This document shows positions 20,515 through 33,300 of a DNA stretch of 64,000 nt, one piece after another. Origin of the DNA: Otatea glauca (Eukaryota; Streptophyta; Magnoliopsida; Poales; Poaceae); contig CM070713.1 of NCBI GenBank assembly GCA_036346275.1, positions 78,050,382-78,114,381 on the forward strand. Direction: 5' to 3'. The translations under genes and the position numbers were made by a program. Under the pieces are notes generated by a model that was not told where the DNA came from, did not search any database, and saw only the letters and a list, made by a program, of their open reading frames with translations. Numbering within the stretch: position 1 is the stretch's first letter; the number at the start of each line of letters is the position of its first letter.

Positions 20515-23500
20515 GTGATTAGCGCTTTGGGAGAAAATCTTGTTGATGTATATATGATTTTGCCAAGTGGTAAAGAAATGTGGATGCACTTGAGGCAAAA
20601 TTCGAGTATCAGACGCAGCGATGAACTCTATGTCATGGAGCAGTTTCATGACTACAAGATGGTCGATGACCACTCAGTAGTAGAACAGCTCATGAGGTTC
20701 AAGCCTTTGCGAAAGAACTTGAGAATTTTACATGTGCATTACAGACAAGTTTGTGGCGGGATGCATCATGTGAAGCGCCACCTTCTTGGAGGATTTTGCC
20801 ACTACTCTAAAACACAAGAGACAAGAGTTCACGTTGCTTTGGTCTCATTGGGTCTCTAAATGTTGAGGAGAAAGCGAGGCAAAAGATATACGTGGAAAGA
20901 AAGTTCTAGTGCCAATGTGGTACAAAAGAAAATCTTTCAATTCAACAAGAAGAATAAAATAAGTCTGAAAAGCCCGAGAACAAGAACAAGGCCGCTCAAA
21001 CTACTAGCTTCAAGAAGAAGAAGAATAAAGGAGGGAAGCGCTTTATGCGTAATGGTGCGCGATCATTGGGCAAAGGATTGCCCTGATCAGTAAAGACAAT
21101 AAGCGAAAAAAGTGCATAACGTTGTTATTGGCAATACTGAGGAGGAACATCCGGGTATGTTTCAATACCTACCGCTCTATCGGTATGTCGTTCACTTTGA
21201 TTGGTGGATTGACACGGGGCCAATATACATGTTTGTCTTTGACAGATCCTTATTCTCTTTTACCAGTCGCGAGGCTACCTCCGTGTTGATGGGGAATGGG
21301 TGCGCAGCATTTGTCGTGGAGTCGGCGCGATTTGACTTGAAGTTTACTTCAGGAAAAATCGTGCGATCGAGGAACGTGCATCACGTGCCGCGATAAATAA
21401 AAACCTTGTCGTGGTCTCTATTGTGTAGAGATGGTTTTAAGCTAGTTTTGAATCCAATAAATGTGTTGTTTCTAAAATTGGACCTTTTATTGAAAAGGCT
21501 ATGAGAGCGGAGGCTGTTAAAGCTTGTCTTTGACGGACATGAATAAAATTGTGAATCATGTTTGTAATCATGAGGTGATGTTTGGCATTCACGACTTTGT
21601 CATATTAATCTTGGTTGCATGATGCGGTTAGCTTGATATGAATTTAATCCCAAAATTTACCCAAGTCAAAGGTTCTAAGTGTCAAGTATGTGTGCAATCT
21701 AAGCAACCTCGCAAGCCTCACAAGGCGTGAGAGGCGAGAAACTTGGCACCGTTAGAACTAGTTCATACCGATTTATGCGAGATGAGCGGGGAGTTGACAA
21801 AGGGTGGTAAGAGGTATTTCATGACTTTGATTGATGATTCTACTAGATATTGCTATGTGTATTTATTAAAGTCAAAAGATGAGGCTTTTCACTATTTTAA
21901 GATCTATAAAGTGTGAGAACCAACTTGAGAGAAAAATCAAGCGGGTTAGGTCGGATCGTGGTGGAGAATTCTTTTCTAATGAGTTTAATTTATTCTGCGA
22001 GGAACATGGAATAATCCATGAAAGGACGCTCCCTATTCGCCCCAATCAAACGGGGTTCTAGAAAAGAAAGAACCGTACTCTAAGCCGAGATGGTTAACGC
22101 CATGTTAGAAATGGGGACTTTCCAAGGAATGGTGGGGTGAGGCTATATTGATTGCATGTCATGTCCTAAATAGGGTTCCTACAAAGAATAAAGAAATTAC
22201 ACCATTCGAGGAATGGAAGAGGAAAAGATTAAATTTCTCCTATTTACGTGCTTTGGGGTTATTTGGCTAAAGTGAATGTGCCTATCCCAAATAAGCGTAA
22301 ACTTGGACCAAAAACCGTTGATTGTGTCTTTATTGGTTATGCTTTTCACGGCGTTGGATATAGATTCTTAATAGTGAAATCTGAGTACGATATGTATGAA
22401 GGTACAATTTTTGAGTCCAATGATGCCACATTCTTTGAGGACTTATTTCCTATGAAAGAGACACTTAGCTCATCCGCCAAGAATCTATCTTCTCTCCTAA
22501 ACCTTCCACTCCTATACAAATTGAGCCCATTTTTGAGGAAAATCCAATAGATGAGGGCAATGAAATAACTCGTAAGAGTAAGAGACTAAGGACTACAAAG
22601 TCTTTTGGTGATGACTTCATTGTATATCTAGTGGATGATACTCCAAGAACCATTGAGGAGGCTTATTCATCTCGTGACAGACTATTGGAAGGAAGCGGTC
22701 AGTGAGATGAATTCCATCTTGAGCAATGGAACTTGGGAAGTTGTTGAACGTCCATATGGGTGTAAACCTGTAGGATGTAAGTGGTGTTCAAGAAAAGGCG
22801 AGGCCTGATGGTACGATTGAAAAGTACAAGGCAAGGCTTGTGGCCAAGGGTTATACCGGAAAGAAGCGAGACTTCTTGATACTTACTCACTTTGCGGATG
22901 ACCACTATTAGAGTACTCATCTTTGGTTGCCTCCTACTGATGCGATCATTCATCGGATGGATGTAAAGACGGCTTTCCTTAATGGAGAGTTGGAAGAGGA
23001 AATCTATATGGATCACTGATGGATTTGTAGTAAAGGGTCATGAAGGAAAAGTGTGTAGGTTGTTGAAGTCTTTGTATGGCCTTAAGCAAGCACCTAAAGT
23101 TCGACAGTGAACTTTAACATCTGCGGCTTTGTTGTGAATGAAGGTTGACAAATGTGTGTATTACCGCTATGGTGGGGTGAAGGAGTGATTATGTGTCCGT
23201 ATGTTGATGACATACGATCTTTGGGACAAACCTTAATGTGATTAAGGAAGTCAAGGACTTCTTGTCCAAAACTTTGAAATGAAAGATTTGGGAGTGGCGG
23301 ATGTCATCTTAAACATTAAATTGTTAAGAGAAGGTGACGGTGGATTACTCTTGAGCAGTCCATTATGTGGAAAAGGTGTTGAGTCGCTTGGCTATAGCGA
23401 TTGCAAACCTGCTCCAGCGCGTATGATCCAAGTGTGCTATTCAGAAAGAACCAACGAATAGCAAAGGATCAATTGAGATATTCCCAAATTATTGGTTCAT

Positions 23501-24870
23501 TGATGTATTTAGCTAGTGCAACAAGGCACGATATCTCGTTTCTTTGAGCAAACTAAGCCGTTGTTTCAAACCGGTTGATAATCATTGGCATGCTCTTGAG
23601 CAGAGTAATGCACCTCTAAAAGGACATCAAGTTATGGAATTCACTACAGAGGGTACTTTAACATGATTCAAACCGGATATCTTTGTTGATGAAATGAAGC
23701 CACAAGTGGATATGTGTATTGGGTGGTGGACCGCTTCTGGAAGTCTTGCAGCGGGTGATCTTAACGAGTGATTATGGAAGCGTATGTTGATGACATACGA
23801 TCTTTGGGACAAACCTTAATGTGATTAAGGAAGTCAAGGACTTCTTGTCCAAAACTTTGAAATGAAAGATTTGGGAGTAGCGGATGTCATCTTAAACATT
23901 AAATTGTTAAGAGAAGGTGACGGTGGGATTACTCTTGAGCACTCCCATTATGTGGAAAAGGTGTTGAGTCGCTTTGGGGACTATAGCGATTGCAATAGAT
24001 GCTCCAACGAGGAGATGGGCTTGATCCAAGTGTGCTATTCTTAGTGAACCAACGAATAGCAAAGGATCAATTGAGATATTCCCAAATTATTGGTTCATTG
24101 ATGTATTTAGCTAGTGCAACAAGGATGCGATATCTCGTATTCTGTGAGCAAACTAAGCGGTTTGTTTCAAACCGGAGATAGTCATTGGCATGCTCTTGAG
24201 AGAGTGGGTGCTCTCTAGAGGGACATCAAAGGCTATGGAGTATGACTTACAAGCTCCAAACCGAGGGGATGCATTTAGTACCTAGTATCGATACTTGAGG
24301 GTTATAGTGATTCAATGAGTGTAACCTTTGATATCAACTTAACTCTTCTCCATCAAAAGCTGATGAAATAAAAGCCAAAGTGGATATTGTTCATTATTGG
24401 GTGGTGGAAATTCAAAGGCCCATGAATTCTAGGAGTCATGAAATTGTCTTGCAAGAGAGACCATCTTAACGAGGTCTACAAGGTGGAAAAGCGTAAAGGT
24501 GCCCACACAGCCTTAGATCACCTGCGCGTGTCGTGAGCCGAGTCGCTAGTCGTGAACTTGTGAAGGACTTACGGTGGTTGAGAAACGGTGCGGTATTCTT
24601 TTCCGTTTAATGCTAGAAACCGTGTTTATGACCAAGAACGCGTGACAATCGGACGGTGATTGTTAAGGTAAACATTTCTAAGGATAACATGAAGTCATCA
24701 AGGCACGTTAAGAGGCGGTTGAAGTCTGTCGAGAAAATGAGAACTCGGAGTTATAGCGTTGGACTATGTCCGCATGGCTAAAAACTTGGCGAATCCTTTA
24801 CAAAGGGACTATCACGGAATGTGATAGATGAAGCATCGAGGAGATGGGCTTGAGACCCACATAAAGTCAT
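20515..24870 (+). pseudogene. Heavily decayed second Ty1/copia polyprotein
   Basis: Fragments appear in order: gag (ILPSGKEMW, LYVMEQFHDYKMVDD; 20515-20859), a basic segment ending in a knuckle remnant (DHWAKDCPDQ; about 21090), a protease-like WWIDTG segment near 21204, integrase (FMTLIDDSTRYCYVYL near 21830; RVRSDRGGEFFSNEF near 21950), RT (RMDVKTAFLNGELEEEIYM near 22950) and RNase H end (near 24790). Frameshifts and stops occur every few hundred bases. It differs from the 10-kb element in sequence. I found no LTRs. The RT-RNase H part is duplicated (see 23196-24490). Confidence 0.8.
23196..24490 (+). repeat. Tandem duplication inside the decayed copia pol, 583-bp offset
   Basis: The segment starting GTATGTTGATGACATACG occurs near 23196 and again near 23779. 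Matching continues through AAAGATTTGGGAGT (23281 and 23864) to an ATCTTAACGAG word near 23758 and 24466. The second copy carries about 90 extra bases (24210-24300) that match 25135-25225. Confidence 0.8.
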
Positions 24871-26141
24871 GTCTTAGTGGTAACTCATCCTATTTGATCG
24901 GAGATCCCGTGAACTAGGATGTTGAGACAAGCTAGTGATTGGTGAGAGGAGAGTATCTTGCCTACTTAGTCCACTCGTTTGAGATGCAATAACTCTCCTA
25001 TTACGTATGGCGCATTGGTTATACCTTAATGTATTTTCTTGTGGCTTTGATAAGCAGAGATGTTGTCCTGCGGAACATCTTATGAGGAATACACCTATAT
25101 GAGTTCATTGCTAGTCACATATGAGATTGGGTGATCTCTAGAGGCTCATGAAAGGCTAAGGAGTATGACTTATAAGCTCCAAACCGAGGGGATGCATTTA
25201 GTCGACCTAGTATCGATAAAGGACTTTTGGTGAAACTTGTTCGTCTACATCGACCGTCAATTCAAGGCATAGTCCATTGTTCGGTTGTGGATGAGTGTAA
25301 CCTTTGTTCTAGATGGAAGTTCAACTTATACTGTCTCCATCGAAAAATTTCTGGTATATCAAACTACATTGGGCGAGAGTATTTCAAATGTGCAGAAAAA
25401 AGAGGGGTTGGGTGCCTATTTACCACTGAACAAATTATGCTTGCTCGTAACATGTGTGAGTTAGACCCCTCATTCATTGTTCTATGGTCCTTAAACAACG
25501 GAATCGACAACCATTTTTGAGCCCTTCACATGTGGCCAGAGCACCAAAAAGGACCTATTTGAGTCCACGTACCGTTTGCAATCATCTTGTGCTCTTTTTC
25601 CAATCGAAGCAAGGGATCCTGAGAGCTAGTGTCAGGTGAAACTTACATCACAAACGTGGCACGTCACAAGTGAACTGAGTAACAGCCATCTCTGCACATA
25701 TGGGATTACTGAACGGGGCACCTCCAGGATGCAGGGGTCAGATTTTGACTAGAGTAGATCGCACTGACTTGTGCTCTTTATAAGTAACTCGGCAAGTGAC
25801 AGAATATGGCACGGTCTACCATGCTCATGCTATTGCGCGCGCGCACAGAGACTATATATACTAGTACTGTATATGAACTAGCGTACAAGCATAAGCCTAC
25901 TTTTCTTTTACTGCTAACTAGTGTTTTCTCTCTCTCGATCAGCTAGTGTTGACTTTAGGAGGCGTCGACTTGGGGTGACCCTGGGATTCTCAGAAGGACG
26001 AAACCGTGGCGACGAGATTGAGCTAGGATGCAGCAAGTCAAAAGGGGCTTAAAAATTAGGATACTTGCGTACGCCGATGCATGCACGCTTGATGATTGCC
26101 ACTTGAACTTTAGAAGAGCAATTCCAAGCTCTCCCTATGGA
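24871..26141. other. Retrotransposon-derived and intergenic DNA
   Basis: The stretch 24870-25230 continues the 3' part of the decayed copia element. The frame at 25227-25520 (97 codons) has a possible zinc-binding pattern, described separately. From 25520 to 26141 I see no gene; short CG-repeat and TATA-like words near 25835-25860 could not be linked to a transcript. Confidence 0.4.
25227..25520 (+). pseudogene. Possible GRF-like zinc-finger fragment
   Basis: The 97-codon frame has Cys residues followed by GREYFKC and then GVGCLF. This is reminiscent of the GRF zinc finger (Cys, then GR.F.KC, then C.FF) found in many plant transposon proteins. The fragment is isolated and follows decayed copia DNA, so it may be a scrap of a transposon protein. 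The match is weak. Confidence 0.25.
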
Positions 26142-26149
26142 GTTCCTAG

Positions 26150-26368
26150 CATGGTTAACAGAATCGTTTTGCAGTGCAAAATAGGGACCCCGCCGATACC
26201 AATTTATCACGAAAATCATCAAAAATTAAAGGGTTTCAAAATCAAACGGTTAAAAAAAATCAAAATCGATTGACAAATTGAACTTTTCTTGCAACCGATT
26301 TTTTTCGATTTTCGAACCAACTCGATACAACCGATTTTCGCAATTTTCGACCGATTTTGTTAACCCTG
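26150..26368. mobile_element. hAT-type MITE, 219 bp
   Basis: The left end CATGGTTAACAGAATCG and the right end CGATTTTGTTAACCCTG are inverted repeats. The flanks GTTCCTAG (26142-26149) and GTCCCTAG (26369-26376) form an 8-bp target duplication with one mismatch. Internal CGATTTTCG words are shared with the element at 49631, suggesting one family. Confidence 0.8.
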
Positions 26369-26376
26369 GTCCCTAG

Positions 26377-27116
26377 TTCCAACTGCCCGCAAGCTGTTTG
26401 CAGGCATTTCACACCCAAAACAAAAACAAAAACAAATCATCAATTTCAAACAGGATATGATATGGATACCCCCAAAAAATGTTCTTTACTGTTTCAAATA
26501 TCGTTTGTGTGTTTACCTCGAAGTGTAGCACAGATAAAAACAGACCACCCCAGTAATGTTCCAAAATCAGGCAAAATGGTAATTCCATACACAGATGGGC
26601 CAAATCAAACAATATTTCATCCAAAAAATGCGATTGTCGAAGCGATACAACGGCTGAATCAGGCCGCAACACCGTGTGGGCCAAACACTTGCGACTCAAA
26701 ATGGGGTTCCAGACAAGATCAAGAGGGCATCGTGAACAAATAGGGACGTTACAGATTCAACAAAATGGTACGGCCTTTTATTGTCCATCCAGCATGAATG
26801 CTAAAACCAATCATAAATGTTTACTGAAAAAAGCAACCTGTAGAGAAATTATACGACTACATCGAAGCCTGTCATATGATGGCTTTGCATCCAACACACC
26901 ACAGCAGAATGTAACATTGCCTTCATTCGCATATCATACATTTAGTAGATACAGTAACCAAATGGACAGAAGAATAGTGATGAAAATTATAACCCCCCCT
27001 CCCCACCCCCCAAAAAAAAAGAAATTCATACATAAAGAAAAACCAGGTGAGCAAAATACAAATGCCTGCTAAACTGTTTCTCAACCTATCGCTCGTCCAC
27101 ACGGCACAGTATAATC
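26377..27116 (-). other. 3' flank and probable 3' UTR of the epsin gene
   Basis: This lies downstream of the epsin stop codon. Overlapping frames on both strands (26357-27072) show no domain. The C-rich and A-rich run at 26995-27025 is low complexity. I could not fix the poly(A) site. Confidence 0.4.
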
Positions 27117-30100
27117 TCACCTGTACCCACCGTATGGCTGCTGCCCACCGTATCCAGTACCCGATGGATTGTATCCAGGAGCAGGAATTCCACCTGGACC
27201 CATCCCCATAGGAGGCCGCATCGCCATCCCCTGGTTCATCCCCATCCCCATTCCCATCGCCATTGGTTGTTGGTTCATCCCCATCCCCATTCCCATCAGT
27301 TGTTGGTTCATCCCCATCCCCATCTGCTGCTGGTTCATTCCCATTCCCATCCCCATGCCCATTGGCCGGTTCATTCCCACCCCGCCACCATAGCCAGCAC
27401 CGATACCCATACCAACACCCCTGCCTGCACCCATCGGGTTGGAAGGAGGTGCCATAGCGCTCGCACCAGCCCGACCAAAGCCAGAACCAGCTCCCATGGC
27501 TTTGCCCATGGTAACTGTAGATACCACAGGTGCCTGAGAGGTTTTCTTTTCTTGCCTTTTCTCCTTGCGATTGATTGAATCAAAGTCGACTCCAATATCA
27601 GCATGTGGATTGATTTTTGCTGTAAAACACACATACAATTTAGGGCAGATCACGCAAAGGTAGAATGTTGGCATTGCAGAAAAAGACAAGAAGAAACGAG
27701 CCACTTACATCCAGAAATATTCAGATTGACTAGACCTCGGCTCAATGTATCGGCCCAAACTGTAGATTTGGGCTCAAATTTCTTCACTGGCTCAGTCTGA
27801 CTAACTTGCAAAGCTGAAAAGATTGTTTCTGGGGGAGCTGATGAACTTGACTGCAGTGGAAAGTTGGCACCAGAAGGCATTGAATTTGGCACAGCAAGAG
27901 GCTGAGACGCCCCTCGAGAAATTGCCTGTGGAGCCGATGTGGCAGGTTGCGGGGGGAAGCTTGGCTCAGATGGGTGTAGATTTGCTGGAGTTGCAAGTTG
28001 AGGAGATTGTGAAGGAATGTAAGATTGTGCTCCATTCTGTGATGGAACCCCAGACAGGCTATTAATGCCGGTCCCTGAAGCTGGTTGCATAAAAAAAATC
28101 GACTGGTCTGATGACAGATTCGGTGCTGCAGATTGAGGCACCTGAGAAGGAGCAAATGATGTAGCAACAGCCTGAGGAAATGGAGAAGGGTTGGTGGCTG
28201 CAGGATGAGGTGCTTGCGAATAAGAAAATGAGGAAGCAGCCTGAGGAGCATGTGGATTGGGTGCCACTGCTTGAGAAGGAGCAAATGTTGCTGGAGCGAC
28301 GTGAATAACAGGCGATGGGCCAGTAACTGCAGGCTGAGGTGCATGGGGGGGAGGAGCATAAGTTGGAACTGCCTGTTGGAGAAGTGCAGGTGATAGCTCT
28401 GAAGGCAAGGAGGTGGTGTTTTCAAAAATATCATTCTGTCCAGGTGCAACATTTGATGCAAAAGTGAGATCACCAAGAGTATCTCCAAAACCGAAGCTTG
28501 CAGCTGAAGCAGGCTGGAAATGGTTTGCATCTGCACCAGGTCCAGTTGCCTGGAAAGAACTAGCAGGTGCAGCATTTGTCTGAGAAACCGCAGGAATATC
28601 TTCATGAACCGCCTTGAAAGGAGTAGGATCCCCAAAAGGATTTGTAGCATCAATCGGCTGCACGGTTTAAAGCCAAAAGGATAAGCTGAACAAATGCGTA
28701 GATTTAGCTATTTTGACTAGATATATTAAAAGAGAACACAACAGCCATTCCATCACCAAAAGAAGCTACTTGATGTTGAATTCAAAGCATTTCTACTGAC
28801 CGAAATTCTCTTATCATTACTACTGATGCTTCAAGGTTAAATACAGTTCAAAATAACAACACCAATAAGGCTTTGTACTTTATAATGCTTAGCTAATCCA
28901 ATCTGTTAACCTGCACAAAATTATAGGGCTATTTACATTGTTTTCAGTAATACAGATACAAACCAATTTATGAAACCATCCCTATTAGGACAAATCATTA
29001 ATATAACGTGAATGGCTGTAAGTTTTGCAGATGCATACCTCGCTGAATCCAGTAGAAGCTGGTGGCATGCCCATAAAACTATTCATCTCAAAACCTGAAT
29101 TTGCTGGTGGCTCAACATTTGGAGTGGTAGTTGGCTGAGGCACAGATACCAAAGCCAATGGATTAATAGAATCTGACCCAAATAAATCCATCTCCAAGCT
29201 ATTCACTGCTGGTGAGGGGTTCACTGGAGGCGAGGCATCTGAAGAAGGATACAAATCATCAAAAGAAAAGCATTAGTACTTATGTACCACCAAAAGATAT
29301 CAATAACAGCAACATGGCAAGATAAGCACCATTCTCCGTACAGCTGTTCTGGTATATAAACAAACCAGAAAATAAACTGTTCATACAGATGCTTTCCATT
29401 ACTTTGGTTTACTCATGCGATGTATTGACTGCCTAAAAAGAACAGACTATACCTGGAACTGAACCACGTGGATCAAACTCATCAAAACCATTAGGTTCAG
29501 TGTGAGCAGGTGGTGGAGCAGGTACATCTTCCGCACCATTATCATGAACACCGTTAGCAGGAGGAGAAGACACCTTTGGTGGAGCAGCTGGCACACTCCC
29601 TCCATTTCTGAAATTGATAGGTGATTCAGAGGCCACTGTGCTTCTATAAATTAAACATTCTAAAATAGAATACTGACCTTTCATTGTGAAGATTGTCCTG
29701 GGCATCTCTTGTGACATCTTCATAGCGCGGTGGTGAAGCAATCTGCTGGTCAGAAGGCTTGCGCTCTATAGGCCTGTCAGAGCAGGTAATAAAATTTAGT
29801 CAGCTTACTCCAATAAGACAAGCTAAAATGTTTGAACTTGACCATTATTTACCTTTCATCCTGAGTAGGTCCATCAACGTTGCTGCCACGGCCGCTGCAA
29901 TGGAAGCAGAACAATATTAGGGTCCACAAAGAAACATAAAAAAATAAACAGGACCATATTAGTGATTTAAAGAAATTAGAATATATCTTGTACATTATTT
30001 ATTGACACTCCTATGAACAGCATGTAAGACTTTTAAGTCAAAACAAGCAATGGAACAGACCGGGATGAATAAGCCTCGTCATCACCATATGAATCCCTCT

Positions 30101-32695
30101 CTCGTCCATAGCTCCTGCGACCCGATCCTTCAGCATATTCATGGTTGCTATGACTTCCTCTGTATTCATCTTCTCTATATTGATCTCTCCCATAGCGTTC
30201 ATTAGAATCCCTTGAATAATGATCTCCTTCCCGATTGGGTGTATCTCCAGCACCACCATATCTGTCATCATCCCTATATCCATATTCTCTTTCCCTTCCA
30301 TAGCCATTTCTGTTATCGTATCTATTGCCATAGCTGCCTTCATAGCGATCATTGTCATAGCCGCCACCATATCCACCTGGGCTCCTGCCACCAGTGGCAA
30401 ATGCACTCCGATACCTACAGATGAAGAGAGAAATGGGAATATACACGTCCATCAAACACTATGCGCCGATCAGATATCTGAAGCAAACATAATGTAAAAT
30501 TAAGAGTACACTCACTTGTCCCTGGTAGCTAGTGCTTTCTGCCTAACTTCCTGTATCCTTTCTTTATCATTAACTAAACTAACGAGGCTCTGGGATTTCC
30601 GCCGTACATTGCTACCTTGATCTCTCCCACTAGAATCAATATACTGGAAATCAGCTAGTGCCTGCGATTTTAATCATAGTGTCAGAGCATCAAGCAAGTA
30701 TGACACAGAAATCTAGGATGTTGACACCAAACTTGAAGCAGGTATTACATTAATTATATGATACAGAAAGAGGATCAATAGCATTACCGATATCTGATAA
30801 GCATGCTCCTTTATGTCATCAATAACTCGCTCGGTACCATGTGCTACCAGGTAATCCAAAACAATCAATCCCTACATCTCGGCAAAATATAGCATCAGAC
30901 TCAACTGCTCAAACATATTTTGTTATTATTTCCACTCTCCATCCATGTTTGCTGAGAAAACCAGAGGTTGAGAAAAAAACAAATATTCAAACCACACCTT
31001 GTAAACATGCCGCCAATTTTTACCAGTATCATTGATCCTCTTCCACACAACATTCATGATCATCTGATACTCATGACTGCAAACACGCAAAGCACATTAG
31101 CACCGGGAAAATTGGGTTCTGTTTGGTGAAAAGCCAATCGAATAACAAAAAGCCAGAAAAACATACTAGTTATGTGTTGCTTGGGCAATGTCTGCCAGGA
31201 GTGATCCATGTGGGCCCCACGGCTCATTGCTTGTGGCATCAAGAATCTGTTTCAGGCGATTGTGAAAAATGGAATAAGAAGAGCAATCCCATGTTAGGAC
31301 TACCAGCGGAGTGCACGTGCATTGCAACGGAATATAATTAAGATTGCATGATACAAATTGAAACTTTAGATGTTTTAGGGTTTTTTCAGCAATTTTTGCG
31401 TCCAGAACTTATTTTTAATAAACTAAGGACCTGCAGGTAATTTCAAAAAATCCAAGAGCTTTTCTGCAAAATAGCGTTGACAAAACCAGCTGGCCACTAA
31501 CCCTAAATCTAACCTTATCTACCCACCCCACTCCCTCAATGCCGCCTCTCTCCTCTTTCCCACTCTCTGTCCCAGGCGCCACCACCTCCGGCGGCCTCAT
31601 CGGCTTCCCTTCGTCCACCTCCACCGATCCCCCTCACTCTCCTACGCCACCACCGTCCGCAAGCACATCACCAACACACCCTAGTGCGCCGGCCGATCTG
31701 CCAAGTCCGACGGGAGGAAGATCTCCCTCTCTCTTCTCCACCAATGGCGGCCAGCGGTGGGTGGTGGCACGGCGTCGCAGTGGGGGAGACCAGATCCGGC
31801 AACATAGCGGCGGGAGCAAGCCAGATGCGGTGTGGTGACCGAAGACGTGGCTCCTCTCTCTCTTCTCCATCAATGGCGACCAGCTGTGGCCCTCCCTCGC
31901 CGATCCCCCTCACTCTCCTGCATCACCACCGCCCACAAGAATCACCAACACACCCTAGTGTGCTGGCCGATTTGCCAAGTCCTCCCTCTCGCTATTCTCC
32001 ACCGATGGCGGTCAGCGGTGGGTGGTGGCACTGCGTAGCGGCAGGGGGAGGCTGGATGCGACAATGGCGACCGGGGACAGGGCTCCTTTCTCTCCTTCTC
32101 GCTCTTCTCCGCTGATAGTGCCGGTGGTGGATGGTGGCACAACAAAGTTGTTTAAAGAAAAGTTAAAGAAACGGTGCTTTGATGTGATTGTTTAAAGAAA
32201 ATTTGAGTTTATTGGGTTTGTTAACAGTTTGTTAGGTAGTTTGCTTGGTACGATTTTTTAGTGGTGAGACGTGTGCACAAAGAGGAAGGCCCATATGTCG
32301 GCGCTGAGTCTTGGTGAGAAGGGGAGGAGAGGGAATGACGCACCAACCACCACTACCTTCTTTTTTAGTAGTAAAGAACTAAAGATAATGATGATTCACA
32401 GCAATTGAGAATAAGAGCAATGGAATGAATTTGCCAAATAGCATGCTTAGCACAAGTTTTTGCATGAGAAGGCGCCAGAGATCTGACCTTTTGTTCTATA
32501 CCAGGCACCTTGAGGACCTTTTTGTTCACCTCTCTTTTTCTGCAAAAAAAAAAAGGAAGAGCAGAGCAAATTAAATTCCGACGACGATCTACTATACCAG
32601 CAAACGAACAAAGCTCGAATTGCACACGATCTATAACATGATGGCATGGAAATCACGTACATGTCCCGGACCGTTTGACCGAATGCTTTCTTCAT
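27117..32695 (-). CDS. EPSIN2-like: Epsin-type clathrin adaptor with ENTH domain, 924 residues
   Basis: Thirteen exons: 32661..32695, 32488..32539, 31167..31246, 30998..31076, 30788..30871, 30516..30661, 30061..30414, 29853..29894, 29678..29773, 29453..29607, 29039..29238, 27709..28657 and 27117..27619 (complement). Every intron has GT..AG borders and the frame is kept throughout. The N-terminus (MKKAFGQTVRD) and the ENTH domain (about residues 13-150; SNEPWGPHGSLLADIAQAT, WKRINDTGKNWRHVYK, DQGSNVRRKSQSL) match plant EPSIN2/EPSIN3. ENTH binds phosphoinositides and v-SNAREs at the trans-Golgi or plasma membrane. A Gly/Tyr/Arg/Asp-rich stretch (159-276), an FDEFDP motif, DLFG near 392-395 and one NPF (447-449) follow, as in proteins that bind clathrin, adaptor ears or EH domains. 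The tail is Pro/Ala/Gln-rich and ends in Met-Gly repeats (about 840-888). Arabidopsis EPSIN2 is of similar length. Confidence 0.93.
27229..27375 (-). repeat. Met-Gly coding minisatellite in the epsin last exon
   Basis: Repeats of CATCCCCATCCC-type units encode alternating Met and Gly with MNQQ interruptions, near the C-terminus of the epsin. Unit number is likely to vary between relatives. The plus-strand frames here (27169-27578) are shadows of it. Confidence 0.85.
31303..32377 (-). mobile_element. Helitron inside intron 2 of the epsin gene, about 1.08 kb
   Basis: On the minus strand it begins TCTTTACTACTAAAAAAG at 32377 and ends CTGG at 31303 before a T. The sequence before the end (CCGTTGCAATGCACGTGCAC) closely resembles grass Helitron 3' ends, which form a hairpin before CTRR. 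The base before the 5' end is T rather than the expected A, so one end has mutated or is not exact. Inside is an imperfect direct duplication (about 31664-31820 and 31943-32060) of GC-rich, coding-looking sequence. The frames here (31539-32145) are not supported as genes. Confidence 0.65.
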
Positions 32696-33300
32696 GGTGC
32701 CCTTCCGAATCTAGCTTCTTGTACCGAGCTCTCTACCCCTCGGTAGGAGACCTGTAAAATCCATTCGTAATATCGAAGCAAGCATCCATCACTACCATTT
32801 CGATTTCGATTCCGAGATGAAGCATGATAAAGCATCACATCGCAGCGCCCCCAAAAGCAAGCTCAAAACAAACAATCCGAACAAGTAGAGCAGAGCAGAG
32901 GAATCCGACACGAAAAGCGGGGTACAAGTCCACCAACCAAAAAACCAGCAGATCTACGCGAACCGCGTCGGTGGCAAATTCACAGCAGCGTGCGTACAGC
33001 ACTCCCCAGATCTAGCAGCGCCGACAACCTCCGATCCCTGGAGAGATCTAGCACCCCAAGAGCGGATCTGACGGCGCGGCCGGGGGAGACACAGCAGTAG
33101 CGACAGGAACTCGAAACGAACCTGAGGAGGCAGACGAGCAGCGAGATCGGGACGCCGGGCAGACGCGCCGACGCGGCGGGCGGGGAGGCGGGAGTCCAAG
33201 GGGATTCCACGGGAGGAGAGGATCGGAGGCGAGGAATGGGGGCGAGGTGGTCAGGGTCGGGCTCTGGTCACCCGCCTCCTTCGCTTTCCTCTTCGTTTCT
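32696..33300 (-). promoter_or_regulatory. 5' UTR (with probable intron) and promoter of the epsin gene
   Basis: A good acceptor (TTTTACAG then GTCTCC, exon edge 32751) and a donor (CTCAG then GTTCG, exon edge 33122) suggest a 5' UTR intron at 32752-33121, a common arrangement in plant genes. The GC-rich stretch at 33122-33300 is the likely first exon and core promoter. No clear TATA box is seen. Confidence 0.5.

Noticed and set aside
31539..32145. Overlapping proline/serine-rich frames inside the epsin intron
   Set aside because: They lie inside a Helitron, run on both strands and include a direct duplication; no domain is seen.
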